Assembly: GCA_014529385.2 (NCBI GenBank)
Contig: CM043967.1
Span: 4,711,001-4,775,000 of the forward strand
DNA from: Adiantum capillus-veneris
Lineage: Eukaryota > Streptophyta > Polypodiopsida > Polypodiales > Pteridaceae
Direction: 5' to 3'
DNA: 64,000 bases
This document shows positions 44,003-55,055 of the stretch, in pieces; position 1 is the first letter of the stretch; every line of letters begins with the position of its first letter. The translations under genes and the position numbers were made by a program. A model generated the notes under the pieces. The model was not told the DNA's origin, did not search any database, and was given only the letters and a program-made list of their open reading frames with translations.

Positions 44003-46583
44003 AAACAAATAGAGAAGGGCAGGAGGGAATCGAGGGGGATATGGTTGAAAAATTACATTATAATAAAAAGAAAAAAATACAAAGAAAAGAAATTCTTAAA
44101 AGACAAAAATAGGAGAAAATTAAAAGAATCTCTAAAAGAGGAAAAAAGGCGAAAGGTTAAGTGAGAGAGCTAGTGCTTGTGTGTGTGTGAAGGGATGAAA
44201 AAAATATCAAAATTCAAACAAAAAATAAACCTAAGTCAAAAATTAAAAATAGAAGAATCCAAAGACGAAAAAGGTACGGGAGGTGGGTTTAGCCTATGTG
44301 TAGGTGACTTAATGAGAAGAAAGGGACAAGGGGAAGGGAGGGAATCATTAAGGAGATAGAGAAGGGGTTAAATGAGAGAAGTTGTGTTGTAAGAAAGGAG
44401 TTACTGAGATGTGTGTGTTTGTTAGATTGTGTGCGAGGGGTGGGTTGTGTCAGACTCTCTGCTGCAAGAGCTTGTTCCTTCGACAATGCACAAAAACGAA
44501 CGACGTGTGGTGATTGAAGCAAAACAAACATGGATAGGCATACATGAGGTGAAAGGGTGGTGTAGTGTAACCTTTTTCCCCAATATTTTTTTTTGAGTAG
44601 CAGAAAAAGTCACAAAATAGCCATAAAAATTTTAAACTACCCAAATAATCATCAAAAAATTAAGCCTTGATCACTAAGTTGGGTAAAAAATAGGATGCAC
44701 TTACTCTCTTTTGATTTTGAATAGTATGCCTTGTTTTGCCCAATTAAGCCCAATTTTTGAGGTATAGCCTAATTCATGCATAATCCAAGCACGAGCTAGT
44801 CGAACTTTACACCCAATCGAAGCTAAATTTCACAACAAAAGACCTGAATGATTCCAACTTTGCTAAATTGACAATATTTTATTGATTTAATAGCTTAAAA
44901 TTTTGTGATTGACAATTTGAGCTAATTTCGTTGCAACTTGAACCAAACACAAGCAATTGAAATGCTTATCCACACATACATGCCAAAATCAAGTGCATGC
45001 ATCTGCAATTCAATGACAGATCACACCAATGAATTTGCAATTGATAAAATCATGAAATCTATGATGCATCAATAGCACAGACATGACATATTGAGTGCAC
45101 ACACATGTCAATATGCATGTGTAATGGGTGTGTAACACATTAAAAAATATTCAATGTTAGTAAAAACTAGCAAGCAATTAGTAAAAAATAGTGTGTTGAT
45201 GGTCAAATTTACACCAAAAATGAGTGAAATTAGTATGTATTAGTTTCTAATTAAGAAAAAAGATAAAATTATGAAAAAGGAAGCAATGCTCAACTATGAA
45301 GGGGACAAAATCACCATTTCTCATTAATTTCCATCTTTTTCTATTCTCACTAATTCTACCTAATTAATCTTACAGATTAGGATGAAAATTAAAACATTAG
45401 GATATTCTTAAGCTCCAAAGTGAGCACCTCAAGCTTAGTTAATGCATATCCCCACCGTGATGTTACATAGTGAGCCACACAAGAACAATAACACCCTTAA
45501 TTTTTCAATCCAATGATAACATAAATTTGACTAAGCCATTGAAGTAGATCACGCAAGTAAGAGAGCATCATCCATGGAGACAAGAAAGAGGACCTCACGA
45601 GCAAAAAAGAAAGGAGAAGAGAAGCCATGGCATGGACTTGTTTCCCCCTTCATCTCAACCTACCACCCTCCACATGCACACAGTGTGTCCTATTTTGCTA
45701 TTCTTCATACACATATAAGCACACACCGATGGATTAGAAAAAGAGGTGCAAGCAATTCATAGGTAACAATGCACACAATCTACTCTACTCTACACACACA
45801 CACATGCTTGGAGATGAGTACCTAAAATGTACAGGCAAGCAAGCATGCTCATGCTTTGGTTACACTAGCAACACATTCAATCAAACCACTAATTAATAGG
45901 AAAGTGGCTAGTGAGGAAAAACTGCAAGAAGAACAAGAACTCCATAGCCAAAGCTTTCTCCAAGTTCTCTCTGCTCTACTAACTCAAAAATCCATGTTCA
46001 CATTATATACTTAGGGTTTTTGCAACAAAATTTGGGAGCAACAAACTGCCACCAGAACTTGAACATAATCAAAATAAGTTATTCATAACATAATCACATA
46101 ACCATAAGTAGAAACTTAAAGAAAGAGCAAAGAGAGAGAGAGATGACACAACATTGAGAGTCAGAGTACAACTTTTTTATTACATAAGCTTACAACAAAA
46201 CTAGATACCTTCATAGTATATTATGTTACCAAGAAGATGGACTATTTATTATCCCAACGTAATGGCCGTCTTTGATCAAGCCAACAAGTTTGGGCTTATT
46301 TGATCTGAAACATAAACTCACAGAGTCATTCTCCTTGAAGAAGCCTCACCTTCTTCCTTCTTTGATCTCTTTTTTCTCCTGTAGAAGCATCATAAAAGTG
46401 TACAAATCTCTTAAAAACATGTGCATCCTCTTCTTAGAAGATTTTTACTTACAAAGTTCCATGCATGATTCATGCATGGCAAATAGCTTCTCTATCGCCT
46501 TCTTCACAACTGGTGATAATAATTGGCAAACAAATATGTTGTTGCAAAAAATACTAAACATGGTTAAAACATGAAACAAATAT
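42661..46583. other. AT-rich spacer, no gene seen
   Basis: No coding frame with recognisable motifs. A 92-codon minus-strand frame at 42724-43002 (MADNPLGAPITMDNYF...) has protein-like composition, but no family or support is visible. A 64-bp (GA)n tract lies at 43936-43999. 44100-46580 is A/T-rich with short CA runs. Confidence 0.5.
43936..43999. repeat. (GA)n microsatellite
   Basis: About 64 bp of perfect GA on the plus strand. It gives artificial Glu-Arg frames. Confidence 0.95.
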
Positions 46584-47005
46584 CATATAGACACAAACCT
46601 TGAAGAGAGATCTCTTTTGAGTCCTGGGTTGCATGATTCTGACAACCACAGCTCAAGTTATGGCCATTTTTGTGAAGGCTTGTTTTGCATGCGTGACAAC
46701 CTTCTTTTATGTTCTAAAGAGTCCTTTGCATGAAGAAACGCCCTTGCCTCCCCTTTTTAGATATTTTTGGCTTCTTTTAGTAGCATCTTCTCATCATATA
46801 GACACAAACCTTGAAGAGAGATCTCTTTTGAGTCCTGGGTTGCATGATTCTGACAACCACAGCTCAAGTTATGGCCATTTTTGTGAAGGCTTGTTTTGCA
46901 TGTGTGACAACCTTCTTTTATGTTCTAAAGGGTCCTTTGCATGAAGAAACGCCCTTGCCTCCCCTTTTTAGATATTTTTGGCTTCTTTTAGTAGCATCTT
47001 CTCAT
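46584..47005. repeat. tandem duplication of a 211-bp unit
   Basis: Units 46584-46794 and 46795-47005 are almost identical, with only about two visible differences (GCATGCGTG/GCATGTGTG and AAAGAG/AAAGGG). Both contain CTTGAAGAGAGATCTCTTTTG, which includes a short palindrome. The duplication looks recent; no gene is involved. Confidence 0.9.
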
Positions 47006-48033
47006 CTTTTCTTAACCAAACTTACCCTCCATGCTATAATTTACTAAAAAGCATGCAAAGTATTTAACCTTAGAAAGGGAGTACTTAATCTTCATAAATT
47101 TGACATTTGATGATAGAATCTCGATCGTAAATTTTTTACTTGGTGAGCCTAATGTCCTATTTTTGTGTTCTTGATCCTGGAAGCGACCACTTGGCACGAT
47201 CTAGGCCATCGCCTTTAATCAAAATCGGATGGTCTCAAATCACAAGCGTATTTGTTAATCTAGCAAATTTTTATGCGATCGCACGGAGGAGTCTCATGCT
47301 AAAAATCAATGATCAGTGACGATTTAAAAAAAAAAGCAGCATGCTCAATGCATGATGATCTCATTGCCTGCCTTGACTATGGACGGGGTAAACGAAGGGG
47401 CTAGTTTGCAAAGGCATGAAAGCAAGGCGATGAGCTTTTCATGCGGTGGTATTCTATTGCCCCACAAGGCTGTTGTACTCCACCTTCCATCTTTGCCGCT
47501 TTAATGTAGAGCAAAGAGGCCTTTCAAATTTGTTGCCTCTCTCCTTCCCTTCTTCTTATCTAATGTCAACCCCCCAAACACAATGCTAATATAGCAGTTC
47601 CTGTCGTGAGTTGTCCATCTGCACTCACCCAAAGAGAGGACCCTATGGAGTAGGGGCAACTTCTTCACACGCTGCTCGCATAAACGTGAGAGTTTTGGAT
47701 GGTTGAATTAAAGCAGGAAATAATTGTGTTAGTCTTGTTGTTCATGTTTTTGCACATAGATGGAAGGGTGACGATGGGTTGAAAGCTTTGAGTTCTTGCC
47801 CTTCATTTCAAAAGCATGCAAAAGGGTGGCGATGGGTTGAAAGCTTCAAGTACTTGCCCCTCATTTCAAAGATATGCACAAGTCCGGAAGCCAACATTTT
47901 GAGTATTCTAACAAAGTGTTAAGAGAGTTCATTATGCATAGAGCTAGAAGTCAACGTCGGATGTTTCAACCAGTGGAGGGAACATTGCATGAGATAGATT
48001 GCCCTTCATTCTAATCACATGGTTGGAGCTGAG
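47006..48033. other. spacer with a 57-bp tandem pair, no gene seen
   Basis: Two adjacent copies of about 57 bp (47764-47820 and 47821-47878) share GATGGGTTGAAAGCTT and TTGCCC(T/C)TCATTTCAAA. The last 150 bp, next to the LTR at 48039, may be former coding sequence that once adjoined 35880. Confidence 0.5.
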
Positions 48034-48038
48034 GCTAA

Positions 48039-48265
48039 TGTTGGAATTAGGGTTGCAGAGAAACGCACACAGCTTGGAGAAGACGAAGGAAGCTCAAGGC
48101 ACACAATAGAGAGTGTGTTTCTTAGTATGCATTGGAAAGATAGATAGCCCTAGAGTGATGGGCGTATATACAATGCTCGGGGAAAAAAACCTCCTAAAGA
48201 GGGAAAAAATGCCTCGACGGTCCTGGTCTGTTCACACATATCACTACCACATGTATATGGTAACA
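48039..48265 (-). repeat. Copia-H 3' LTR
   Basis: 227 bp. It shares GCATACTAAGAAACACAC and CCGAGCATTG with the LTR at 35881-36106 and no other copy in the window. Confidence 0.9.
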
Positions 48266-48341
48266 AATCCCCCCCTGGAGTGATGCGGTGAACAAGAGCT
48301 GGCACATGAGTAAAGGGAAGTGCCATGCCCTGAGGACATGA

Positions 48342-49018
48342 TCAGTCCACAAAGGGGAGTAAGCCCAAAGCTTTGCGGAAAGCTTCAAGCTTCTCACGAG
48401 ACAATGCCTTTGTGAAAAGATCTGCAAGGTTGTCTTGTGTTGGCACATAAGCCAAGCTGATCTCTCCTGTTGAGAGCCTCTCCCTGACATAGTGGTAATG
48501 CACCTCAATGTGCTTTGTGCGAGCATGAAAAATTGGGTTCCTCGCAACTGCCAATGTGCTCTGACTGTCAGTGTAGATAGTGCTGGCAGTGTCCTGTCCA
48601 ACACCCAAATCAGCCATAAGGCGTCTGAGCCATACACACTCAACCGTAGCTGTGAAGACTGCCCTGTACTCAGACTCACAACTCGAAGTGGCCACAGTAG
48701 GTTGCTTCTTGCTCAACCATGATATACATGAACTGCCAAGCATGAAACACAAACCACTTGTGGACACTTGCGTGTCAAAACAACCAGCCCAATCTGAGTC
48801 CGAAAAAGCATGTAAGTCTGGTGGCAATGATCCCCCCTTGGGATAAAACAAGCCAAGATGTAAAGTGCCACTAAGGTAGCGAAAAATCCTCTTGACAACC
48901 TGCCAATGCTTAGACCATGGGCTATGCATAAATCTGCTGACATGTGAGACTGCAAACTGAATATCCGGCCTCGTGTTGCATACATAAATGAGGCAGCCAA
49001 CACCAGTTTGGTAAAGTG
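48342..49018 (-). pseudogene. Copia-H RNase H and end of RT
   Basis: A continuous frame reads LIYVCNTRPDIQFAVSHV, HAFSDSDWAGCFDTQVSTSG, SWLSKKQPTVATSSCESEY, TDSQSTLAVARNPIFHA, KHIEVHYHYVRERL and LADLFTKALSREK, ending LLPFVD. RNase H removes the RNA strand during replication. This part is undamaged; the frame is lost only at the junction with the LTR at 49019. Confidence 0.85.
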
Positions 49019-49245
49019 TGTTACCATATACATGTGGTAGTGATGTGTGTGAACACACTAGGACCGCCGGGGCATTTTTTCCCTCTTTACGAGGGTTTTT
49101 CCCCTGTGCATTGTATATACGCCCATCACTCTAGGGCTATCTATCTTTCCATTGCACACTAAGTAATACACTCTCTATTGTGTGCCTTGAGCTTTCTTCA
49201 TCTTCTCCAAGCTGTGTGCGTTTCTCTGCAACCCTAATTCCAACA
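49019..49245 (+). repeat. Copia-I 5' LTR
   Basis: 227 bp, TGTTACCATATACATG...ATTCCAACA. It shares TAATACAC with the LTR at 40067-40293. Confidence 0.9.
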
Positions 49246-49247
49246 AT

Positions 49248-49259
49248 TGGTATCAGAGC
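49248..49259 (+). promoter_or_regulatory. Copia-I primer binding site
   Basis: TGGTATCAGAGC, the exact initiator-Met PBS, two bases after the LTR. Confidence 0.95.
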
Positions 49260-49607
49260 AGGTTACGTCCTCCCGGGCTTAGTCGCTAGCTGCTCCAGCA
49301 CAGGCCTGCTTACTTTCTTTGATTACAGTGAGGTTTGGCGAGCGTTCACAGGTTGACAAATATTTTGGGTAAGCTCGTAGGGCTTGGTCTGCTCAGATTT
49401 TTGATTTAGGCTCATTTCGGCCTTCCTTTCCACTACAGGCACGTGTGCATATGCAATTTCGTCATTTTGTGCAGAATTTCTGTAAGTGCCGTTTTCTACA
49501 TAACAGGTGCCTTACAATCTTCTACGATTTGTGCTATATAGCACGTGTTGTTCCTGTTCCGTTTCTCCTATTTTCGGGTAGTTTTCACATCAGGTGCAGC
49601 ATTTACC

Positions 49608-52183
49608 ATGGCTGGCAACAACAACACAGATGTGTTCAAGATGTTTGTTGCTGAGGACAGCTTGGATGGGGATAATTACCCTATGTGGGCTTATATGATG
49701 CAACATGTTCTTGTGTCAAAGGGCGTCTGGAACATTGTGCAGGGCATTGATGTACGTCCTGGTTCTGAGGATGTAGGCGATGTTGAGGATGTTGCAGGTC
49801 TTACTGCAAGGATTGTTGCTGTTAGAGTTGTTTTGCCTACAGCAGAACAAGCTCATTGGGATGTTAAGGATGCACAGGCTCATGCATTGGTTGTGTTGTC
49901 TGTGAAGTGCACCATTGTTCCTCACATTCGTTCAGCAAAATCTGCAAAACAGGCTTGGGATATTCTAGTAGGTCTTTATGCAAGCCGCAATGAGGCTAAA
50001 ATTGCTTTGCTGCGTAAGCAGCTGGAGTCGAAGATTATGCATGAGGAAGATGATATGGACACTTTCTTTGCTAGTGTCAAGGATATCAATGAGCAACTTA
50101 TTTCTACAGGTGAAGTCATTTCAGACAGTTCCCTTGTGCAGACTGTTCCTAATGCCTTACCAGATTCTTACCAGACTTTTGCTAATACATGGAGACTTAT
50201 GACCCAAGGAAATCCAGAAGTTGTCAAGTTTGATGCATTATGCACACTGCTGTTGCAAGAGTCACTTTCCAGAAAAAACACGACTAGACAACGTGTAGTT
50301 GAACGGGCTTTTATTGCTTCTCAAAGAAAGGGTGGTAACAGCAATGCAGCCACTTCTTATGGTTCTGCTGCGAGTGGCAAAAATGTTGTTCCTAATGCTT
50401 CTGCTGGCACTAATTCGTCTAGAAATTCAGGTGATAAGGGCAAAAAGAAGATGCATTGCCATTATTGTAAAGCCAATGATCACTTGATCAAGTCGTGTCC
50501 TAAGTTGAAGGCCAAAGAGGCTAAGAAGAAAGAGGGTGGTTCCACTGCAAATGCTGGTTCCACTACAAATGCAGCCATTGTTGAGTCTTCTGTGAAAGGA
50601 GACTGTGTTGTTGATGTTGATGCAGAATGGGCTTTTAGCGCAGAGTGCACTTACAATCCTGATGTCCATGATGCATGCTTGTCAGTTGCTGCAGATTCAC
50701 ATGTGTGGTATTTCAACAGTGGTGCTACAAATCACATTACCTCACATCGTGAATTGTTTACCTCTCTCGAGTCTGTCCCTCGTGGGAATTCAGTCACTTG
50801 TGCCAACAATGCCTCTTATCCGACTCAGGGAGTTGGAAAGATTGTGCTTACTCCTGCAAATGGCAGTTCCTTCACACTTGTTGATGCACTTTATGTACCT
50901 GGAATCAAGAAGAATCTCTTGTCTGTATCCGCACTTGCTAGACTTGGACTTGTAGTCAAATTTGTGGATGACAGATGTACAGTTCATGATCTCAATTTTG
51001 GTGATGAAATTGTTGCATCAGGCCTTTTGTGCTGTGGGATGTATAAGCTCACTTTGTATGACAAGTGTGGACAAAATTTTGCAAATGTTGTTGCAGATTC
51101 AAGGGCTATTTCAGATGCAAAACTTTGGCATGCACGTTTTGGTCATCTGAATTTTGCGAGTTTGCTGCATTTGCAAAAATGTGATATGGTTGCTTCTTTG
51201 CCGCCTCTTGAAGCGCCTGTCAAACATGTTTGTGAAGGCTGTATTCTGGATAAGATGCAGCGTTCTAAGTTTCCAAAGGATGGTTCAGTTCGGGCCACAT
51301 GCAAGTTGTAGCTTGTGCATAGTGATGTTTGTGGGCCCATGCAAACTCCGAATTACCTTTAATTCATTGATGATTACTCCAGGCATGCATGGGTATTTCC
51401 GCTTAAAGCGAAGTTCGAAGTTTTTATGCCCTTCAAACAATTTCTGGATATGCCTGAAAATGTCTCGAAAATGTACTATGGGCACCCTCCGTTCCGATCA
51501 AGGGAGGGAGTTTATGTCTCATGAATTTAATGCATTTCTGGCTAGTCGTGAGATAAAACACCAATGTACAGTGCCTTATTCACCTCAACAAAATGGTGTT
51601 GCTGAGAGAAAGAACAGGTCACTGACGGAAATGGCACGATGTATGGTCAAAAGTCAAGCTTTGCCGCATTCTTTTTGGCTTGAGGCCATCATGTGTGCCA
51701 CTTATGTACTAAACATGTGTCTTACGAAACTTTGCAATCTATTACTCCATATGAAGCATGGCATGATAGAAAGCCTTCTATTGAGTACATGCGTGTTTTT
51801 GGCTGTTTGGCATATGCTTTGGTGCCACAAACACACCGCAAAAAATTGGATGATAAGGCTGTCAAATGCATTTTTGTTGGTTATAGTGCTGAAAGCGAAC
51901 GTTACAGGTTGTTTCATCCGTAAACAAAATGTATTTTGGTTTCACAGGATGTAGTGTTTGTGGAAGATTTTGTTCAGCCCTTGCTGTCACGTACTAGAGA
52001 CAGTAATGTAAGCTCACACGACATTTATGACACTTTGTTGCCTCTTTTTAGTGGTGGAAATATGAATGTAAGTTCCAATGAGGCAAATGTACAGCCTATG
52101 GGGGTTTCTGAAAATGTTACAGATCAGCCTATTACTGATGCAGATCTACATGATGTACTTGATGAGGAAAGGGCTGAAAATGA
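49608..52183 (+). pseudogene. Copia-I gag, protease and integrase
   Basis: The start MAGNNNTDVFKMFVAEDSLDG is conserved with the sister copies; an upstream in-frame ATG at 49545 is not. Gag and knuckle (CHYCKANDHLIKSC) are open to 51308. The protease active site reads WYFNSGATNHIT: the catalytic Asp is Asn (AAC, 50715-50717). TAG at 51309-51311 replaces a Gln codon. Integrase continues in other frames after a small deletion near 51350 (LRSDQGREF, QQNGVAERKNRS, RVFGCLAYALVPQT). The frame is cut at 52183 by Copia-N. Confidence 0.85.
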
Positions 52184-52410
52184 TGTTGGAATTAGGGTTG
52201 CAAAGAAACACACACAGCTTGGAGAAGACGAAGGAAGCTCAAGGCACACAATAGAGAGTGTGTTACTTAGTGTGCAATGGAAAGATAGATAGCCCTAGAG
52301 TCATGGGCGTATATACAATGCACATGGGAAAAAACCTCCTAAAGAGGGAAAAAATGCCCCGGTGGTCCTAGTGTGTTCACACACATCACTACTACATGTA
52401 TATGGTAACA
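52184..52410 (-). repeat. Copia-N 3' LTR
   Basis: 227 bp; TGTTACCATATACATG at its minus-strand start, CCTAATTCCAACA at its end. Confidence 0.95.
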
Positions 52411-52527
52411 AATCCCCCCTGGAGTGATATAGTGAACGAGAGCTGGCACATAAGTAAAGGGAAGTGCCATGCCCTGAGGACAGGATTAGTCCACAAACGG
52501 AAGTAAGCCCAAAGATTTGCGGAGCTT

Positions 52528-54973
52528 CTAACGAGACAATGCCTTTGTGAAAAGATCTGCAAGGTTGTCCTGTGTTGGCACATAAGCCAAGGTGATCTCT
52601 ATTGCTGAGAGCCTCTCCCTGACATAGTGGTAATGCACCTCAATGTGCTTTGTGCGAGCATGAAAAACTGGGTTCCTCGCAACTCCCAATGCGCTCTGAC
52701 TGTCAGTGTAGATAGTGTTGGCAGTGTCTTGTCCAACACCCAAATCAGCCATAAGGCGTGTGAGCCATACACACTCAACCGTAGCTGTGAAGACTGCCCT
52801 GTACTCAGCCTCACAACTCGAAGTGGCCACAGTAGGTTACTTCTTGCTCAACCATGATATACATGAACTGCCAAGCATGAAACAAAAACCACTTGTGGAC
52901 ACTAGCGTGTCAAAACAACCAGCCCAATCTGAGTCCGAAAAAGCATGTAAGTCTCGCGGCAATGATCCCCCCTTGGGATAAAACAAGCCAAGATGTAAAG
53001 TGCCACTAAGGTAGCGAAAAATCCTCTTGACAGCCTGCCAATGCTTAGACCCTGGGCTATGCATAAATCTGCTGACCTGTGAGACTGCAAACTGAATATC
53101 CGGCCTCGTGTTGCATACATAAATGAGGCAGCCAACACCAGTTTGGTAAAGAGTGACATCAACAGGATCGCCAGAATCATGTAGACTCAACTTCAAACCT
53201 GTTTCCATGGGAGTGGCAATAGGTTTGCAATCCTCAAGTCCAAATTTACATAGCAATGTCTCTATGTAACTTTTCTGACACAAGGCAATACCACCATCAC
53301 ACTGCTTAAACTGTATACCCAAGTAATGATGCAACAGCCCCAAATCTTTCATCTTGAAAGTAGCTTTCAAATCAGCCTTAAATTCAGCAATATGTCTCTC
53401 ATTTGGTCCAGTGATCAGCAAATCATCAACATAAAGAACCACAATGAGAAGTGCATCACCCTCACGCTTTACATACAATGTGCTTTCTGTTGGACTGTTA
53501 CGAAAGCCTCGTTTAACCAAATGAGTGTCAGCTTTCTCATACCAAGCACGAGGAGATTGCTTCAACCCATACAAAGCCTTCTTACATCTGCACACTTTGT
53601 CCTCTTGTCCTTTTATGACAAAACCGCGAGGCTGCGTCACATAAACTTCCTCAAATATGTCACCATTCAACAAAGCAGTAACAATGTCTGATTGATGTAC
53701 ATCCCAACCAAAATGAGCTGCCAATGCACATAGAAAACACACAGTAGTCATACGACAAAGTGGGAGCAAAAGTCTCTTCATAATCTATGCCTTTTTACTA
53801 TGCATAACCTTTTGCAACAAGTCGAGCCTTATGGTGATCGATCTCACCATCCAGCTTGCGTTTCAACTTGTAAACCCACTTCGTACCAATGGCCTTTTTG
53901 CCAGGAGGCAAATCACATAAAGTCCATGTGTCATTTTCTATAAGGGCATCATATTCTGATTGCATGGCAGCCATCCAATTTTCTGAATTCTGTGCTTTAT
54001 CAAAAGACAGAGGCTCCTCAACATCATGTAAGCTAGACATAGCCAAAGTATAACAATCTGATGCATAAGATGCATGGCGAGAGCCTGAACGAGTATGACT
54101 AGACAAAGGTGCATCCAATTTACTGTCACGCAAAGTGTGCACCAGCCATTTGGGCATACCTCTAGCCTGCTCATTTTCAGCCCTTTCCTCATCAAGTACA
54201 TCATCTACATCTGCATCAGTAATAGGCTGATCTAAAACATTTTTAGAAACCCCCATAGGCTGTACATTTGCCTCATTGGAACTTACATTCGTACTTCCAC
54301 CACCGAAAAGAGGCAACAAAGTGTCATAAATGTCCTGTGAGCTTACATTATTGTCTCTAGTACATGACGGCAAGGGCTGAACAGAATCTTCCACAAACAC
54401 TACATCTCGAGAAACCAGAATACGTTTTGTTTGCGGATGATACAACCTGTAACCTTTGCTTTCAGCACTATAATCAACAAAAATGCATTTGACAGCCTTA
54501 TCATCAAATTTTTTGCGTTGTGTTTGTGGCACGAAAGCATATGCCAAACAGCCAAAAAGACGCATGTGCTCAATAGAAGGCTTTCTATCATGCCATGCTT
54601 CATATGGAGTAATAGACTGCAAAGCTTTCGTAGGACACATGTTTAGTACATAAGTGGCACACATGATGGCCTCAAGCCAAAAAGAATGCGGCAAAGCTTG
54701 ACTTTTGACCATACATCGTGCCATTTCCGTCAGTGACCTGTTTTTCCTCTTAGGAACACCATTTTGTTGAGGTGTATAAGGTACTGTACATTGGTGTTTT
54801 ATCCCACGACTAGCCAGAAATGCATTAAATTCACGAGGCATATACTCCCCCCCTCGATCGGAACGGAGGGTGCCCATAGTACATTTCGAGACATTTTCAG
54901 CCATAGCCAGAAATTGTTTGAAGCACATAAAAACTTCGCGGAAATACCCATGCATGCCTAAAGTAATCATCAA
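52528..54973 (-). pseudogene. Copia-N integrase, RT and RNase H
   Basis: 53798-54973 carries integrase (LRSDRGGEYMPREF, QQNGVPKRKNRS) and the start of RT (KARLVAKGYA). Two adjacent stops, TAG TAA (53795-53800), replace the CAG CAA codons seen in Copia-I, followed by a one-base insertion. 52837-53781 continues RT (LYVDDLLITG) and RNase H (HAFSDSDWAGCFDTLVSTSG). 52528-52830 completes RNase H (KHIEVHYHYVRERL, LADLFTKALSR), with a small deletion at the very end. Confidence 0.85.
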
Positions 54974-55055
54974 TGAAAGTTACGAAGTATAGGTAATTGC
55001 CCAAGGACGGAGTTTGCATGGGCCCACAAACATCACTATGCACAAGCTGCAACCT

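Larger units (their letters stand above)
48039..49018 (-). mobile_element. Copia-H, displaced 3' part
   Basis: Minus strand: 3' LTR 48039-48265, then RNase H and the end of RT up to 49018. Its first codons, YQTGVG, are exactly the ones that should follow the VTL at which 35881-40066 stops. The presumed target copy toward Copia-I is AAGTG (49014-49018; CACTT in element sense), against CTCTT at 40062-40066. The outer flank GCTAA (48034-48038) matches TCAGC in element sense with one change. Confidence 0.8.

Noticed and set aside
46633-47047. Two similar 70-100 codon frames (MILTTTAQVMAIF...)
   Set aside because: They repeat only because of the 211-bp tandem duplication; no start context, homology or codon constraint is visible.
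46584-47878. CRISPR-like array
   Set aside because: Only two copies in each tandem set, no spacers of uniform size, and a plant nuclear context.
35881-49245. Five independent insertions of the copia family, each truncated by chance
   Set aside because: The exactly complementary break positions, paired LTR variants and paired target-site copies are better explained by one nested pair plus an inversion.
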